64,000 nucleotides of DNA from Stomorhina lunata. Taxonomy: Eukaryota > Arthropoda > Insecta > Diptera > Rhiniidae. Where the stretch lies: positions 66,906,696 to 66,970,695 of the forward strand of contig OW121743.1 in NCBI GenBank assembly GCA_933228675.1. Reading direction: 5' to 3'. Position 1 is the first letter of the stretch; each line of letters opens with the position of its first letter. Under the pieces are notes generated by a model that was not told where the DNA came from, did not search any database, and was given only the letters and a program-made list of their open reading frames with translations. This document shows positions 46,508 through 55,843 of this stretch, one piece after another. Made by a program: the position numbers and the translations under genes.

Positions 46508-47120
46508 TTAGTACCTGGATGACCGAGCCTTGCTCGGACCTTTATGACATGCATTTCGAGGCAAATTTTTAACTTTTCGTATGATATTGCGTGTATGATA
46601 TGAGTTTTCTTCCGGAGGAACTATTTAAGAGTAGTCGATCTCTTTTCTCTTTTAAATGAAATATGAGTTTTGTTCAAAAGTACCAAAAATATTTTTTTTC
46701 TGCTTGGCCTTTTTCCAAAATGTACCTCGTCTTTTTATTTTTCAGCTGATCAAAACGAAATTTAAATTTTGTTTCTATACCTATTACTTTAAAGTTATAA
46801 CGTTACCAATTTTTTTCCCTTGTTATCCCCTAATTTCAAAAATAGTTCTATATGCATATTTTGTATCAAATGAATTCGGTACGTTTTACTAAAACGCAGT
46901 TTATATTTTGTTTTTATTCATATTACTTCATGAGATGTTAAGTTATCATTTTGTTTCTTTTTTTGCTCCCAGAAATCAAAAAAATACCAAATTTTATAAT
47001 ATATAATATTCCTTTCTATATTCTTTGGTTCAAAAGATAAGGGTGGGTTAAAAAATGTACCAAAAAAACTATTTTCGCCGTTTTTTATCCCCTATCGGGC
47101 ATAGCTTCAAAAAACCTATG
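46508..47120 (-). mobile_element. Helitron-like element, 3' end at 46508
   Basis: Read on the minus strand, the end is a hairpin CCGAGCAAGGCTCGG, then TCATCCAGGTA and CTAA. A strong 3' subterminal hairpin followed by CTRR is the Helitron signature, and the same end occurs at 55121. Inside are the GTACCAAA / CCCCTA-type internal repeats also seen at 39.1 and 53.75 kb. No Rep/helicase frame is present, so it is non-autonomous. Confidence 0.55.
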
Positions 47121-47144
47121 ATCGCTACTTTACTTTTGTTATAC

Positions 47145-47232
47145 AGCCAATTTTAATTATTTTACATCGAAGGCGTGTTATTGCTAAAGGCTTCTATTGC
47201 GCCGCCGATAAAGGGTACTATTGTAATTAATA
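47145..47232 (-). mobile_element. SINE tail fragment
   Basis: TACAGCCAATTTTAATTATT, then TTACATCGAAGGCGTGTTAT, matches the 3' part of the tRNA-derived SINE at 50.4 kb. The tRNA-like head is missing. Confidence 0.5.
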
Positions 47233-48120
47233 ATGTTCTTCTGTCATCCTTGACTCCCAGTGGTGCATAGGCCCTCAACCATCCTTTTATATCGAACTCT
47301 GTTGCGAGATATTAGACATACATCATTCCATGAATAGTTTGCTGCTTGTAACTCCGAATCTATTGACCTTCTTTACATTCTATCAGGTTCACCAACGCGA
47401 CGGCCGCTTCCCTGTGTGACCAGAGCTTTAGCTTAGAAAACATACGTCATCAGCGTATTCCAAGTCCTCAAGTTGTTTAAATGGTGTCCATTGGATACCG
47501 TATCTGCCATTCAGAGCCGTGAGCATTTTGTTTTCAATGACGAGGATAAAAAGTATAGGTGACAAGATACATCCTTGTCTTACTCCAGTAGTAACTTCGA
47601 ATGGATTATACAATTTACCTTTGTGTAAGATTCGACATTTAAAATCCACGTACATTGCCCGAATTAAGTTCAGAATTTTCGATGGCATGTTACAAATTTC
47701 TAAAATTCTCCATGGGTAGCTTCTATTGAAGGGTTTCATAAAGTTGTTAAATTCTAGGAAAATTGGGGTGAGGAATTCATTACATTTCTCTATTCTTACT
47801 GTGATTAGGTCAACACAAGATCGATTCTCTCTGAATCTAAATTGATTTTCGCGGAGTGTAGCGGAAACTGCATCGGATATTCTGCTCAAAATTACTTGAC
47901 TTAGTATCTTGCTCGAAATTAAAAGAAGTGTTATACCCCTGTAGTTATTGCAGTCTTTGGGACACCCTCTTTTGGTATTATGACTGGTATACCTTAATTT
48001 CAGGAGGTTAGCAGAGCTTTTTCTTCCCATATTTTACGCATAAATGGTTGCTACAGTCTTGCCGATTCTTCAACATCACATAAAAGCATTTCCGCTGAGA
48101 TATTGCCATTGCCCGAGGCC
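47233..48120 (-). mobile_element. RTE-like LINE reverse transcriptase, internally deleted
   Basis: On the minus strand it begins KASGNGNISAEMLL and continues CPKDCNNYRGITLLLISSKI, RFRENRSCVDLITVRI, TTGVRQGCILSPILFILVIE and IQWTPFKQLEDLEYADDVCF, which are reverse-transcriptase blocks 2 to 5 with an intact YADD. The frame ends at 47428. The sequence then jumps to the family C-terminus (GRRVGEPDRM, SRNRVRYKRMVEGLCTTGSQ), so about 0.5 kb is deleted. Same family as 40.5-41.3 kb. Confidence 0.82.
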
Positions 48121-48275
48121 TTTATTAATAATATTAAAACAAATTAATTATTACAGAAATTGATGTTGCTGTGACCGGGAATCGAACCCAGGTTGAATAT
48201 GATACGTTATGCTTAATAGTCAAAGTGCTAAACAACTAAGCCACATTAACCTCAATTTGCACAGCGATAGCCTCA
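48121..48275 (-). mobile_element. tRNA-derived SINE with A and B boxes
   Basis: On the minus strand TGGCTTAGTTGTTTAG fits an RNA polymerase III A box, and GGGTTCGATTCCCGG a perfect B box. The SINE body (CAACATCAATTTCTGTAATA) follows. Other copies or pieces lie at 47.1, 48.9 and 50.4 kb, all on the minus strand. Confidence 0.72.
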
Positions 48276-48307
48276 TTTCCAAAACATGTCTTATAAATTA
48301 ATTAAAA

Positions 48308-48832
48308 AAGTAAGAAAGTGCTATAGTCGGTCAAGCCCGACCATACGATACCCTTCACTGCTAAGGTCAAAGATGCCCTTTTTCTTGTATAAAGACAAAT
48401 ATTTGCAAAATTTTGCCATCATACAAACATTTTCTCAAAACTTATATATTTAAGCTATTTCCGTCATTTGGACTTATATGAGAGCTAGGGTCAAATGTGG
48501 AGAGATTATCTTGAAATTTGGCAAATAAACAAATAAACTCGAAATTCTCATTATCTTCAGATTTATAAGCGTTTTAGAGATTTTGTATCATTTAGTGCGT
48601 TTTGACTCTTAAGTTTGTATATGAGCTATGGTCAAATGTGGATCGATTTCAACGAAATTTGGTACAGTGTTTTAAATTTCATGAAAAATATTGATATATG
48701 TGACCAAAATATCAATTACGGGAAGTGAGAAATATGGGAGGTACCATAAATAATGGACCGATTTTGACGAATTTCAATAGTCGTGGTCCCACTATAAAAA
48801 AAATGATCTGTGCCAAATTTTATCAAGTTTAT
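48308..48832 (-). repeat. Interspersed repeat family A, minus-strand copy
   Basis: It opens AAGTAAGAAAGTGCTATAGT, CGGTCAAGCCCGACCATACG and ATACCCTTCACTGCTAAGG, the inverse of the end of the 6.1-6.85 kb copy. It continues through the CGAAATTTGGTACAGTG and GGACCGATTTTGACGAATTT segments and is truncated at the far end. Confidence 0.75.
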
Positions 48833-48884
48833 ATTATTAAACACCTTTGCATATTATGTCTATTTTTAGAACAGCTTTAAGCTT

Positions 48885-49045
48885 TTGTTTTTCGTTCTAC
48901 GTATAATTTTATTTGTTTTACATCGACGGCGTGTTAGTGCTGAGTCTTACCGACAATGGAGAATGCTGTGGTAATTAATAGTACCACAGGCTTAATATGA
49001 TATGTTATGCTTAGCGCTCTCAATTTCCATAGCGATAGTCCCAAT
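48885..49045 (-). mobile_element. tRNA-derived SINE, B box deleted
   Basis: It shares TTTTACATCGACGGCGTGTT, GGAGAATGCTGTGGTAATTA and ATGATATGTTATGCTTAG with the other copies but lacks the GGTTCGATTCC segment. Confidence 0.5.
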
Positions 49046-49272
49046 TTTTTTTTTTTTCAAAAATTTATACCTTCAAAAATATACCCTCTAGTAAAATTTT
49101 TATCCTAAATTAAATCTAATTCTCCTAAAAAATCTAGATTTCACTAAAAAATCAAAATTCAAGCCAAAATTTCCAGTTTTTTATTAGTTCAATTTTCAAA
49201 ATACACTTTTCTTATTCTCACAAATTTTTGTTTCAAATCAATTGATATATGATATATCTTGTGACAAAACAT
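49046..49272. other. 3' flank of the C-type lectin gene
   Basis: AT-rich. On the minus strand it follows the lectin stop codon. No other feature is seen. Confidence 0.35.
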
Positions 49273-49921
49273 TTACCAAATAGTAAAAGCAATTGTCTTG
49301 GGATTTTCAGCTTGACAAATATAATTGCACTCATTCTTGCAATTTAAATCATTCATCGAGTACTGACCCTGATGGAACCAAGAATGAACGCAATTCTCAT
49401 TGCCGAAAGCATTGTCGGGATTTCCGGGTGTAAAGCGATCAAATGTTATGGGTTGACCAGTGCCAATGGAAAAGAATTTACCCTCCTCAGCCAAATCATT
49501 AGCGGCCAGCCAATAATAGTTAGTGGGATCGTATTGTTGTCTGCGTATGTAATCATTGACCAGATTAAATTCATCGCTATTCTCATAGGTCACCAAATTG
49601 GCATGCATGGTGCGGCACTTTTGGGCAGCACCAAACCAACTGGCCTTAGTGCGAGTCTCGAAATAATAGTATTTGGAACCAAGACGAACAAAAGGTTCGG
49701 CATCAACATTGGCAAACCAATTGGGTGGTATACCTTGAAAACAAAAAAAAATAATTTTTAAAATAAAGAATAATTCTTCTTTAGATTTAACTTTACTACT
49801 TACCATCATAGGTTGTGGTTTGCAGTCCAGGCAATGCTGCTTCACTCCAATGTAACTTCATGATGATCATCATTATGATGCAGATACTTTCTTGTAGATA
49901 TTTCAGCTTTAAAGATGCCAT
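49273..49921 (-). CDS. Secreted C-type lectin domain protein
   Basis: Two exons, 49921..49804 and 49733..49273 (192 codons plus stop), joined by a 70-bp intron (GTAAGT..TTCAAG) at phase 1. The first 30 or so residues are a signal peptide (KYLQESICIIMMIIMKLHWS, then EAALPG). The rest is one C-type lectin-like domain. It has a first Cys in AAQKCRTMHANLVTYENSDE, the WIG-like motif YYWLAANDLAEEGKF, the Ca2+/sugar loop GNPDNAFGNENC (an xPD rather than EPN motif, suggesting galactose-type binding) and the closing MNDLNCKNECNYICQ. Such proteins are secreted recognition molecules in flies; the ligand is unknown. Other in-frame ATGs follow in the signal region, so the exact start is less sure. A TATA box lies about 67 bp upstream. 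Confidence 0.88.
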
Positions 49922-49987
49922 CGCTTTTGTTCTTTCCACCTGCAGTTTTAGACACAAAATGTTATTCTTAAGCCTTTGCTGAGGCTT

Positions 49988-49996
49988 ATTTATATA
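49988..49996 (-). promoter_or_regulatory. TATA box of the lectin gene
   Basis: On the minus strand TATATAAAT, followed by AAGCCTCAG, lies 67-75 bp before the start codon. Transcription would then start about 40 nt upstream of the ATG, typical for strongly expressed secreted-protein genes of flies. Confidence 0.55.
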
Positions 49997-50404
49997 GAAA
50001 TTCTTCCTCTTTTTGAATCTAGTTTTGTATCCTGTTTTTTATTGGTTGTAGTTGAGACATGTTCTATTTGTTTATTCTTACAAAACTGGATTGAATATGT
50101 AAAGTAGAACATCGCATATTTAAATCTAGTTACACCTAGAAAAATTATTGAAAAAATTTGAGCTTCAAAATTAAACTAGAAATCCAATGGAAATTAAAAG
50201 AGGATCTATTTTTTTAAGAAGAGAAGTAACATTCAGGCAAATACTGTAGATACAATTGCATATACGAATTGGGTTACTTTCTTTGGAAGGGGGATAGTCG
50301 AGAGGTGAAAGGTGGTGAAAAGAAGGGTTACAATTTGTTTTTATATTATTTAACTCTGCAATGTCATGACTATTTTTAGAACACAGATTTTGTGCTCTTT
50401 GTTG

Positions 50405-50590
50405 TTATTTAAACGCATTTTTTTGTTCTACAGCCAATTTTATTTCTTTTACATCGACAGCGTGTTATTGCTGAGGCTTGTCGCCGATGGAAGATGCTGT
50501 GGTTATTTATAATATTAATATAAATAATTACAGAAATTGATGTTGCTATGACCGGGGATCGAACCCAGACTCAATGTGATATGTTATGTT
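50405..50590 (-). mobile_element. tRNA-derived SINE, body and partial head
   Basis: GTTCTACAGCCAATTTTATT, CATCGACAGCGTGTTATTGC and ATTGATGTTGCTATGACCGG end with the inverse of a B box (GGGATCGAACCC). The head is cut where the transposase remnant begins (about 50585), so one element interrupted the other. Confidence 0.65.
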
Positions 50591-51030
50591 GGTATTTCAG
50601 CCATAACTTGACGAATGTTGGTTTTTAAGTGCTCAATAGTTAAAGGTTTATCTGCATAAATACGGTCTTTCGCGTAGCCCCACAAAAAAAAATCGAATGG
50701 TATCAAATCGCACGATCTTAGTGGCCAGTTGATATCGCCACGACGAGAAATTACGCGACCAGGAAATGTCTCTTGCAAAAAAGCCATATTCGCTAGAGTT
50801 GTTTGGCATGTGGTACCGTCTTGTTGAAACCACATATTCTCCAAGTCATATTCTTCGATAATGTGCCGTAAGACAGTCTTAATTTCTGAGAACGACGTGG
50901 AATCGACACATTCGGGTCTTCGGCAACACTTTCACTTACATCAGCGATATTTTCAGCGGAACGAGAGAAATGATGATGCACAGGCCTTACAATATTTGTA
51001 ACCGCTACAGTCTCTTCAAATTTCTTTACA
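50584..51030 (-). mobile_element. Decayed Tc1/mariner-superfamily transposase, core deleted
   Basis: On the minus strand, a helix-turn-helix end (SVAEDPNVSIPRRSQKLRLS, YGTLSKNM) is fused to MENMWFQQDGTTCQTTLANM and NWPLRSCDLIPFDFFLWGYA. The second and third catalytic Asp regions survive, but the first (SDEAHF) is deleted. It is the same family as the element at 59.0-60.3 kb. Confidence 0.75.
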
Positions 51031-51919
51031 AATCATAATCTCCTCTTAAAGCATGATATGCTGCAGAATTACAATTTTTGTAGCGATCATTTTTCGTCAA
51101 TATTAGACTTTCAACTGAAAAGAAAAAAATTGGTTTAACAACTCAGTTTGAAAGATGTCGAGATGTCCAGTCCTATACTTTTGAAACCACGAAATGCTTT
51201 ATTTCTAAATGACCTTCTATATCAAACTTCCAATCCTATCTTCTCTGTGGCAGATGATAGCAGCAATTGTCATTCGCATTCGTTCACTTACAGGTCACGC
51301 CTTTTTGACGCTGAGGGAGAACATGAATAATACTTCAAATTCGAACCTAATTTAAATTTTTGAATAGGGTCGTAAGAATAGGCTTAATTTTTATTCCAGA
51401 AAATTCTAATGTTGTTCGTCTTAAACTTTTTATAGTATAACTATTGAGGGATCAGAAGCTCATAATGTTCTGGACTCAACACATATTGTAAGTGTCAAAT
51501 GAAGCATTTAAGTGTCTTGGTTGTATTGGTCGGAATAAACTCACTGCTGAGGTCTTTCCGCTCATTTATGACACTAAAAAATTTTGAACGAATAACCACT
51601 TAGGTAATCCCCTGAGCAAAGACAATATAATATAAAGATATTGCATTCCATACATTTTTTCTGTCAAATGTGAAATTAAAGTGGATAAAGAACAATGAAA
51701 ACATATAAACACAAACAAATATACATTTCATGAGCCGGTGTGTGTGCCTTAGCTTTATCTCATTGAATAATCGTCTCCATTAGTTGTTTCTGAATTAGTA
51801 AAAGCGGTAACTCTCCTTTTTATGGGACTTATCGAAAAGACCATACGGCAAATCAATATGTGGAAGTGCAACATCTTATATTATAGAGTCAAAATTTTAA
51901 CGTCAAAATTTCATCATCC
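51031..51919. other. Unassigned DNA
   Basis: No gene or repeat is recognised. Codon-like patches are short and broken. Confidence 0.3.
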
Positions 51920-52215
51920 TAAGCAATGACGCGTTTTATAGTTGATCGTCATCACCAATATGGCACTGTAACAGATTTACCTCGAACGAGTACAGCAAAG
52001 TGCCAACGAATCACGTTATTGAACGTTCAGCTCAGCTAGGAATGTCACGTACGTCACTATGGCGCAATTTTGAAAAAGATTTACAGTTATACCCATATAA
52101 GGTGCATTCGGTAATGTCTAAATTTTGCGGTTAAATTTTAACAGTTGTCCAGAAATGAAATCAACTTTATTGAACATTTGATTATGAGTGATGAAGCTCA
52201 TTTTAATTTTAATTT
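51920..52215 (+). mobile_element. Heavily decayed transposase of the same superfamily
   Basis: Plus-strand pieces in shifting frames read RSAQLGMSRTSLWRNFEKDL (helix-turn-helix end) and FIEHLIMSDEAHFNFN (first catalytic Asp). It is broken by stops, and no second half is seen. It is older than the copies at 50.6 and 59.0 kb. Confidence 0.55.
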
Positions 52216-52499
52216 CTTTTTTAAATAAGAAGAACTGTATCTAGGCTCTGGGGTTCTGAAAATCCAAACTCAATTGCACCCCATTAGGGGTACAATTTGG
52301 TGTGGAATATATAATTCTCTGACAACATTCCAATTGGAACAAGAAGTACTTCTCTCAGACAATGAGCTGCATCCGATTCTATTTTTAGACTCATTGAAAG
52401 GGACCTACGTTTTAACTCCGGCTCCGAACGGCAAATGCATTAGCTAGAGAAGTTTTACATAACCTAATACTTAATAACCAGTTGCTAACTGAGTTATGA

Positions 52500-52617
52500 G
52501 GTGAACCGCTGCTGTTTTTGAAAATTTATTTTTTTAAAGTGAGTCTGGCTTGAGTCGAACTTGGGACTACTGGTATGCTAGGCATTATGACTAACCTGCT
52601 ATACCACGGCGGTTCAC
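52500..52617 (-). mobile_element. tRNA-like SINE head (second type)
   Basis: On the minus strand TGGTATAGCAGG resembles an A box, and AAGTTCGACTCAAG a degraded B box about 45 nt later. Flanks GTGAACCGC and GCGGTTCAC are inverted. It cannot fold as a functional tRNA, because no acceptor stem is visible. Confidence 0.45.
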
Positions 52618-52639
52618 TGGTGTTGGATTACATCTGAAA

Positions 52640-53320
52640 ACATTATTCGGCCTTACTTCTTCGAGAATTAAGATGGAAGTGCTGCAACCGTAAATAAAGA
52701 GTAGAAAAGAAGAGATTGAAGAAAGAGGAAGCGAAAAGAAAAATATGGGGGACGAAGGAGAATGCCCTATCAAAGCCATCTGAGTCCAGTGATAAACCCT
52801 ACAATATCATGCAGTTTGCACAGTTGCAGATCCTGAAGTTCAGCATGGAATCTACTGCCTAGATGTCTGAGCCTCTTATTTTGGAGTCTTGACCAGTGAC
52901 AGAGAATGTGTTCTACCGATTCAGACGAATCCTCATCTAGACATAATCTGCAGAGTTCCGGAATGCTACCATCCCACCTATTAAACCTACAATTTAAGGC
53001 ACAATGTCCCGTTAAGAACCCTATACATTTTCTTAAGCTTGTCCTATTCAGACCTAATAGAATTTTGGTTCCACTAATGTCCAGTTTAGGCCATAGAGCT
53101 TTTGATGTCCTACACGTTACCATTTTCCCCATGACTTTAAGGTTTCCTGGATTAAGACTTAATGTCCAAATAAAAGTGACAGATAGGTGGAACAATGTCT
53201 GTCACTTTTTGACTCAAGTCTTGGCTAAAGCCTTGTCTAGCGACTTCGTCCGCAACTTTCTTGCCAGTGATGTCGCAATGACCCGAAACCCATCACAATC
53301 TAATCCTATAGCTGAATGAT
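52640..53320 (-). mobile_element. Jockey-type LINE 3' fragment, longer frame
   Basis: On the minus strand GHCDITGKKVADEVARQGFS (RNase H end) is followed by a 141-codon frame, SKALWPKLDISGTKILLGLN through CRLCLDEDSSESVEHILCHW (CX2C..HX4C-like) to GFITGLRWL. It is better preserved than the relative at 44.1-44.7 kb. The 3' tail is pyrimidine-rich. Confidence 0.78.
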
Positions 53321-53324
53321 TAAA

Positions 53325-53663
53325 ACAAGTAAGAAATTGCTACAGTCGGTCAAGCCCGACCATACGATACCCTTCACCACTAAGGTCAAAGGTGTTCTTT
53401 TTCCTATATAAAGACCAATATTTTCAAAACTTTCCCATCATACAAAACTTATATATTTAAGCTGTTTCCGTCATTTGGACTTATATGAGAGCTAGGGTCA
53501 AATGGACCGATTATGTCGAAATTTGACAAATCGATTACAGCTGTAAGATTCTATGCCTATTGGTATACTAAAAGGTGGGTCTAAGACAAATATTTCTATG
53601 CGTTACTTACATCAGCACAAACTTATAATAAATACCCTTTCCACTTATGGTGGTAAAGGGTAT
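53325..53663 (-). repeat. Interspersed repeat family A, both ends present
   Basis: It runs from ACAAGTAAGAAATTGCTACA, then GTCGGTCAAGCCCGACC, to the terminal hairpin ATACCCTTTCCACTTATGG TGGTAAAGGGTAT. With a large internal deletion it is only 340 bp, so it defines the two termini of the family. Confidence 0.75.
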
Positions 53664-53684
53664 CTTATCTTATATTCTTAAACT

Positions 53685-53736
53685 AGCAATAATTGTATGT
53701 ATATATATATATATATATATACATACAATTATTGCT
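53685..53736. repeat. Perfect 52-bp palindrome around an (AT)10 core
   Basis: AGCAATAATTGTATGT, then (AT)10, then ACATACAATTATTGCT. The arms are exact inverses. It abuts the likely 5' end of the Helitron-like element. Confidence 0.85.
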
Positions 53737-55121
53737 ATATATGAAAACGGCTCTAACGATTTTGATAAAATTTGGACAGTGGGTACCTTTTTTGATGTAC
53801 AGGTCGAAGAAGAAGGGACTTTTGGAACCTTTGCCTCTAAGAGGGTAAAAACGGGTAAAAATGGGAAACAATCGAAAACGTCATATCTCCTAAAGTAATA
53901 GGTATAGAAATAAAATTAAAATTACGTTTTAGACAACTATGAAAATAAGCGTACAGGTGTTTGGTACTTTTTTGAATCTATGTCTGATAAGGGGTAAAAA
54001 AGGGTGAAAATAGTTTTTTTGGTACTTTTTTAACCCACTCTTATATTTTAAACCAAAGAATATAGAAAGAAACTTTGTACTGCAGTCAATAGATGTGGAA
54101 GAAATATTGAACACGTACTTGGCACTTTTTTGATTTTTGGGACAAAATGGGTAAAAAAAGGGATAAAATGATAACTTAACATCTCAAAAGTAATATGAAT
54201 AGGAATTATGTTAACTGCGTTTTAATAAAATGTACCGAATTCAATTGGTACCAAAGAAGTACCAAATAAGCATATGGAACTTTTTGAAAGTAGTGGATAA
54301 AAAGGGGAAATATTATAACTTTTAAACAAATGAATTTTTGTATGTATGTTCTTTGTGGAATAGTAAACTGTGAATTTGATCATATTGTGCTCTTTAGCGA
54401 AGATGTTACGGATAAGCCGGGGAAGGTTTTTAAGTTGGTAAGACTAATTTCCGTTAGGTTGCGCCACTGAAAATTACTAAAAATTAATTAAATCGTAAAC
54501 TGTATATTTGATCATGCTATGATCTTTAGCAAAGTCGTAGCGCATGAGCCGGCAAAGGTTTTTTAGTTGGTGTGAATAATTTCCGACAGGTGACGCTACT
54601 GAAAATTACTCAAAGTCAATTCATTCGTAAGCTGTACATTTAATCATGCTATAATTTTTAGCAAAGTTGTTGCGGACAAGCCGACGAAGTTTTATTTATA
54701 TGAATGACCAAAGTCCCACAGGTGGCGCCACTGAAAATTACTCAAAATGAGTTAAATCGTAAACTGTGCATTTGATCATGTTATAATCATTAGAAAAGTT
54801 GTTACGCATAAGCAGACGAAGGTTTCTTAGTTGGTATGAACAACTTCAGGTGGCGCCACTGAAAACTACTCAAAATAAATTAAATCGTAAACTGTTAATT
54901 TGATCTGGCTGTAATCTTTAGCAAAGTTGTTGCGCATGAGTCGACGGAAGTTTCTGTTGGTATGACCAATTTCCAAAATTTTTCAAAATGAGTTAATCTG
55001 TAAACTATGCAATCTATGTGTTGATCGAAAAAAATAAATAAAATAATTCGAAATTAACTGAATATTTGCACAAAATGCTTATCACAAAGTTCCGAGCAAG
55101 GCTCGGTCAACCAGGTACTAA
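53733..55121 (+). mobile_element. Helitron-like element with internal tandem repeats
   Basis: The 5' part, TGCTATATATGAAAACGGCT and GATTTTGATAAAATTTGG, looks like a Helitron start. The middle holds GTACC-type repeats (53.75-54.3 kb) and then about five 130-bp tandem units (54.36-55.0 kb). The 3' end is a hairpin CCGAGCAAGGCTCGG, then TCAACCAGGTA and CTAA at 55118-55121. No Rep/helicase gene is present. Confidence 0.6.
54357..55015 (+). repeat. 130-bp tandem repeat array
   Basis: Units start CGTAAACTGTGCATTTGATC and contain TTTAGCAAAGTTGTTGCGCA, GAGCCGACGAAGGTTTCT and AGGTGGCGCCACTGAAAATT. Starts are near 54364, 54496, 54628, 54759 and 54885. More copies lie in the adjacent element at 55.25-55.75 kb. 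Confidence 0.85.
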
Positions 55122-55217
55122 AGAACTATTCGACATTTTTTAACTAGTTTGGAGGTGATAATATATCCCCTGTCTATCGACGTATATAGCCACTATTTTC
55201 AAATTACCAATGAATCT

Positions 55218-55843
55218 TCTATATATATAAAAATTAATGTTTGTCTGCATGTCCTTGATCATGTTATGGTTTTAAGAAAAGTTGTTGTCAATGAGCCGAA
55301 GAACATTACTAAGTTGGTATGACCAAGTTCCGACAGGTGGCGCCACTGAAAATTACTCAAAATGAATTAAATCGATCATGTTATAATCTTTAGCAAGGTT
55401 GTGGCGCCTGAACCGACGAAGGTTTCTTGATTAGTATGATCAATTTCGGGCACTGAAAATTACTCAAAACTAATTAAATTGTGCTTTTGATCATGATATG
55501 ATCTTTAGCGAAGTTATTGCGCATGAGCCGACAGAGGTTTCTAAGTTGGTGCAGTTAATTTTTGGTATATGGCTTCACTGAAAATTGTTAAAAATCGTAA
55601 GATATGCATTTGATTATGTAATAATCTTAAGAAAAGTTAAACGAAGGTTTATAAGTTATAGCGACTATTTTTCACCAGATGGCGCCACTGAAAATTAATT
55701 GAAACGTAAACTATGCATTTGATCATTTGTTGATCGGACAAAATCAATAAAATGATTTTAAATTAATTGGATATTTGCGTAATGTTTTTCCTTCTAACTT
55801 ATTTCAGTTTGGCGGAACAGCAACGCGAGCAGGGTACAGCTAG
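55218..55843 (+). mobile_element. Second Helitron-like element
   Basis: It starts TCTATATATATAAAAATTAA TGTTTGTCTG and ends GCGAGCAGGGTACAGCTAG followed by T. TC...CTAG ends are the Helitron rule. The interior is three to four copies of the 130-bp unit. The base before TC is T rather than the expected A, and the 3' hairpin is weak, so the 5' end is less certain. Confidence 0.55.

Noticed and set aside
48160..48250. A functional tRNA gene with a perfect B box
   Set aside because: The sequence between the boxes does not fold as a cloverleaf, and the SINE body follows directly.
52541..52612. A functional tRNA gene
   Set aside because: A- and B-box-like motifs exist, but no acceptor or anticodon stem can be drawn, so it is treated as a SINE head.
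53646..53900. Frame running through the AT palindrome
   Set aside because: It translates the (AT)n core and Helitron-like sequence; not a gene.
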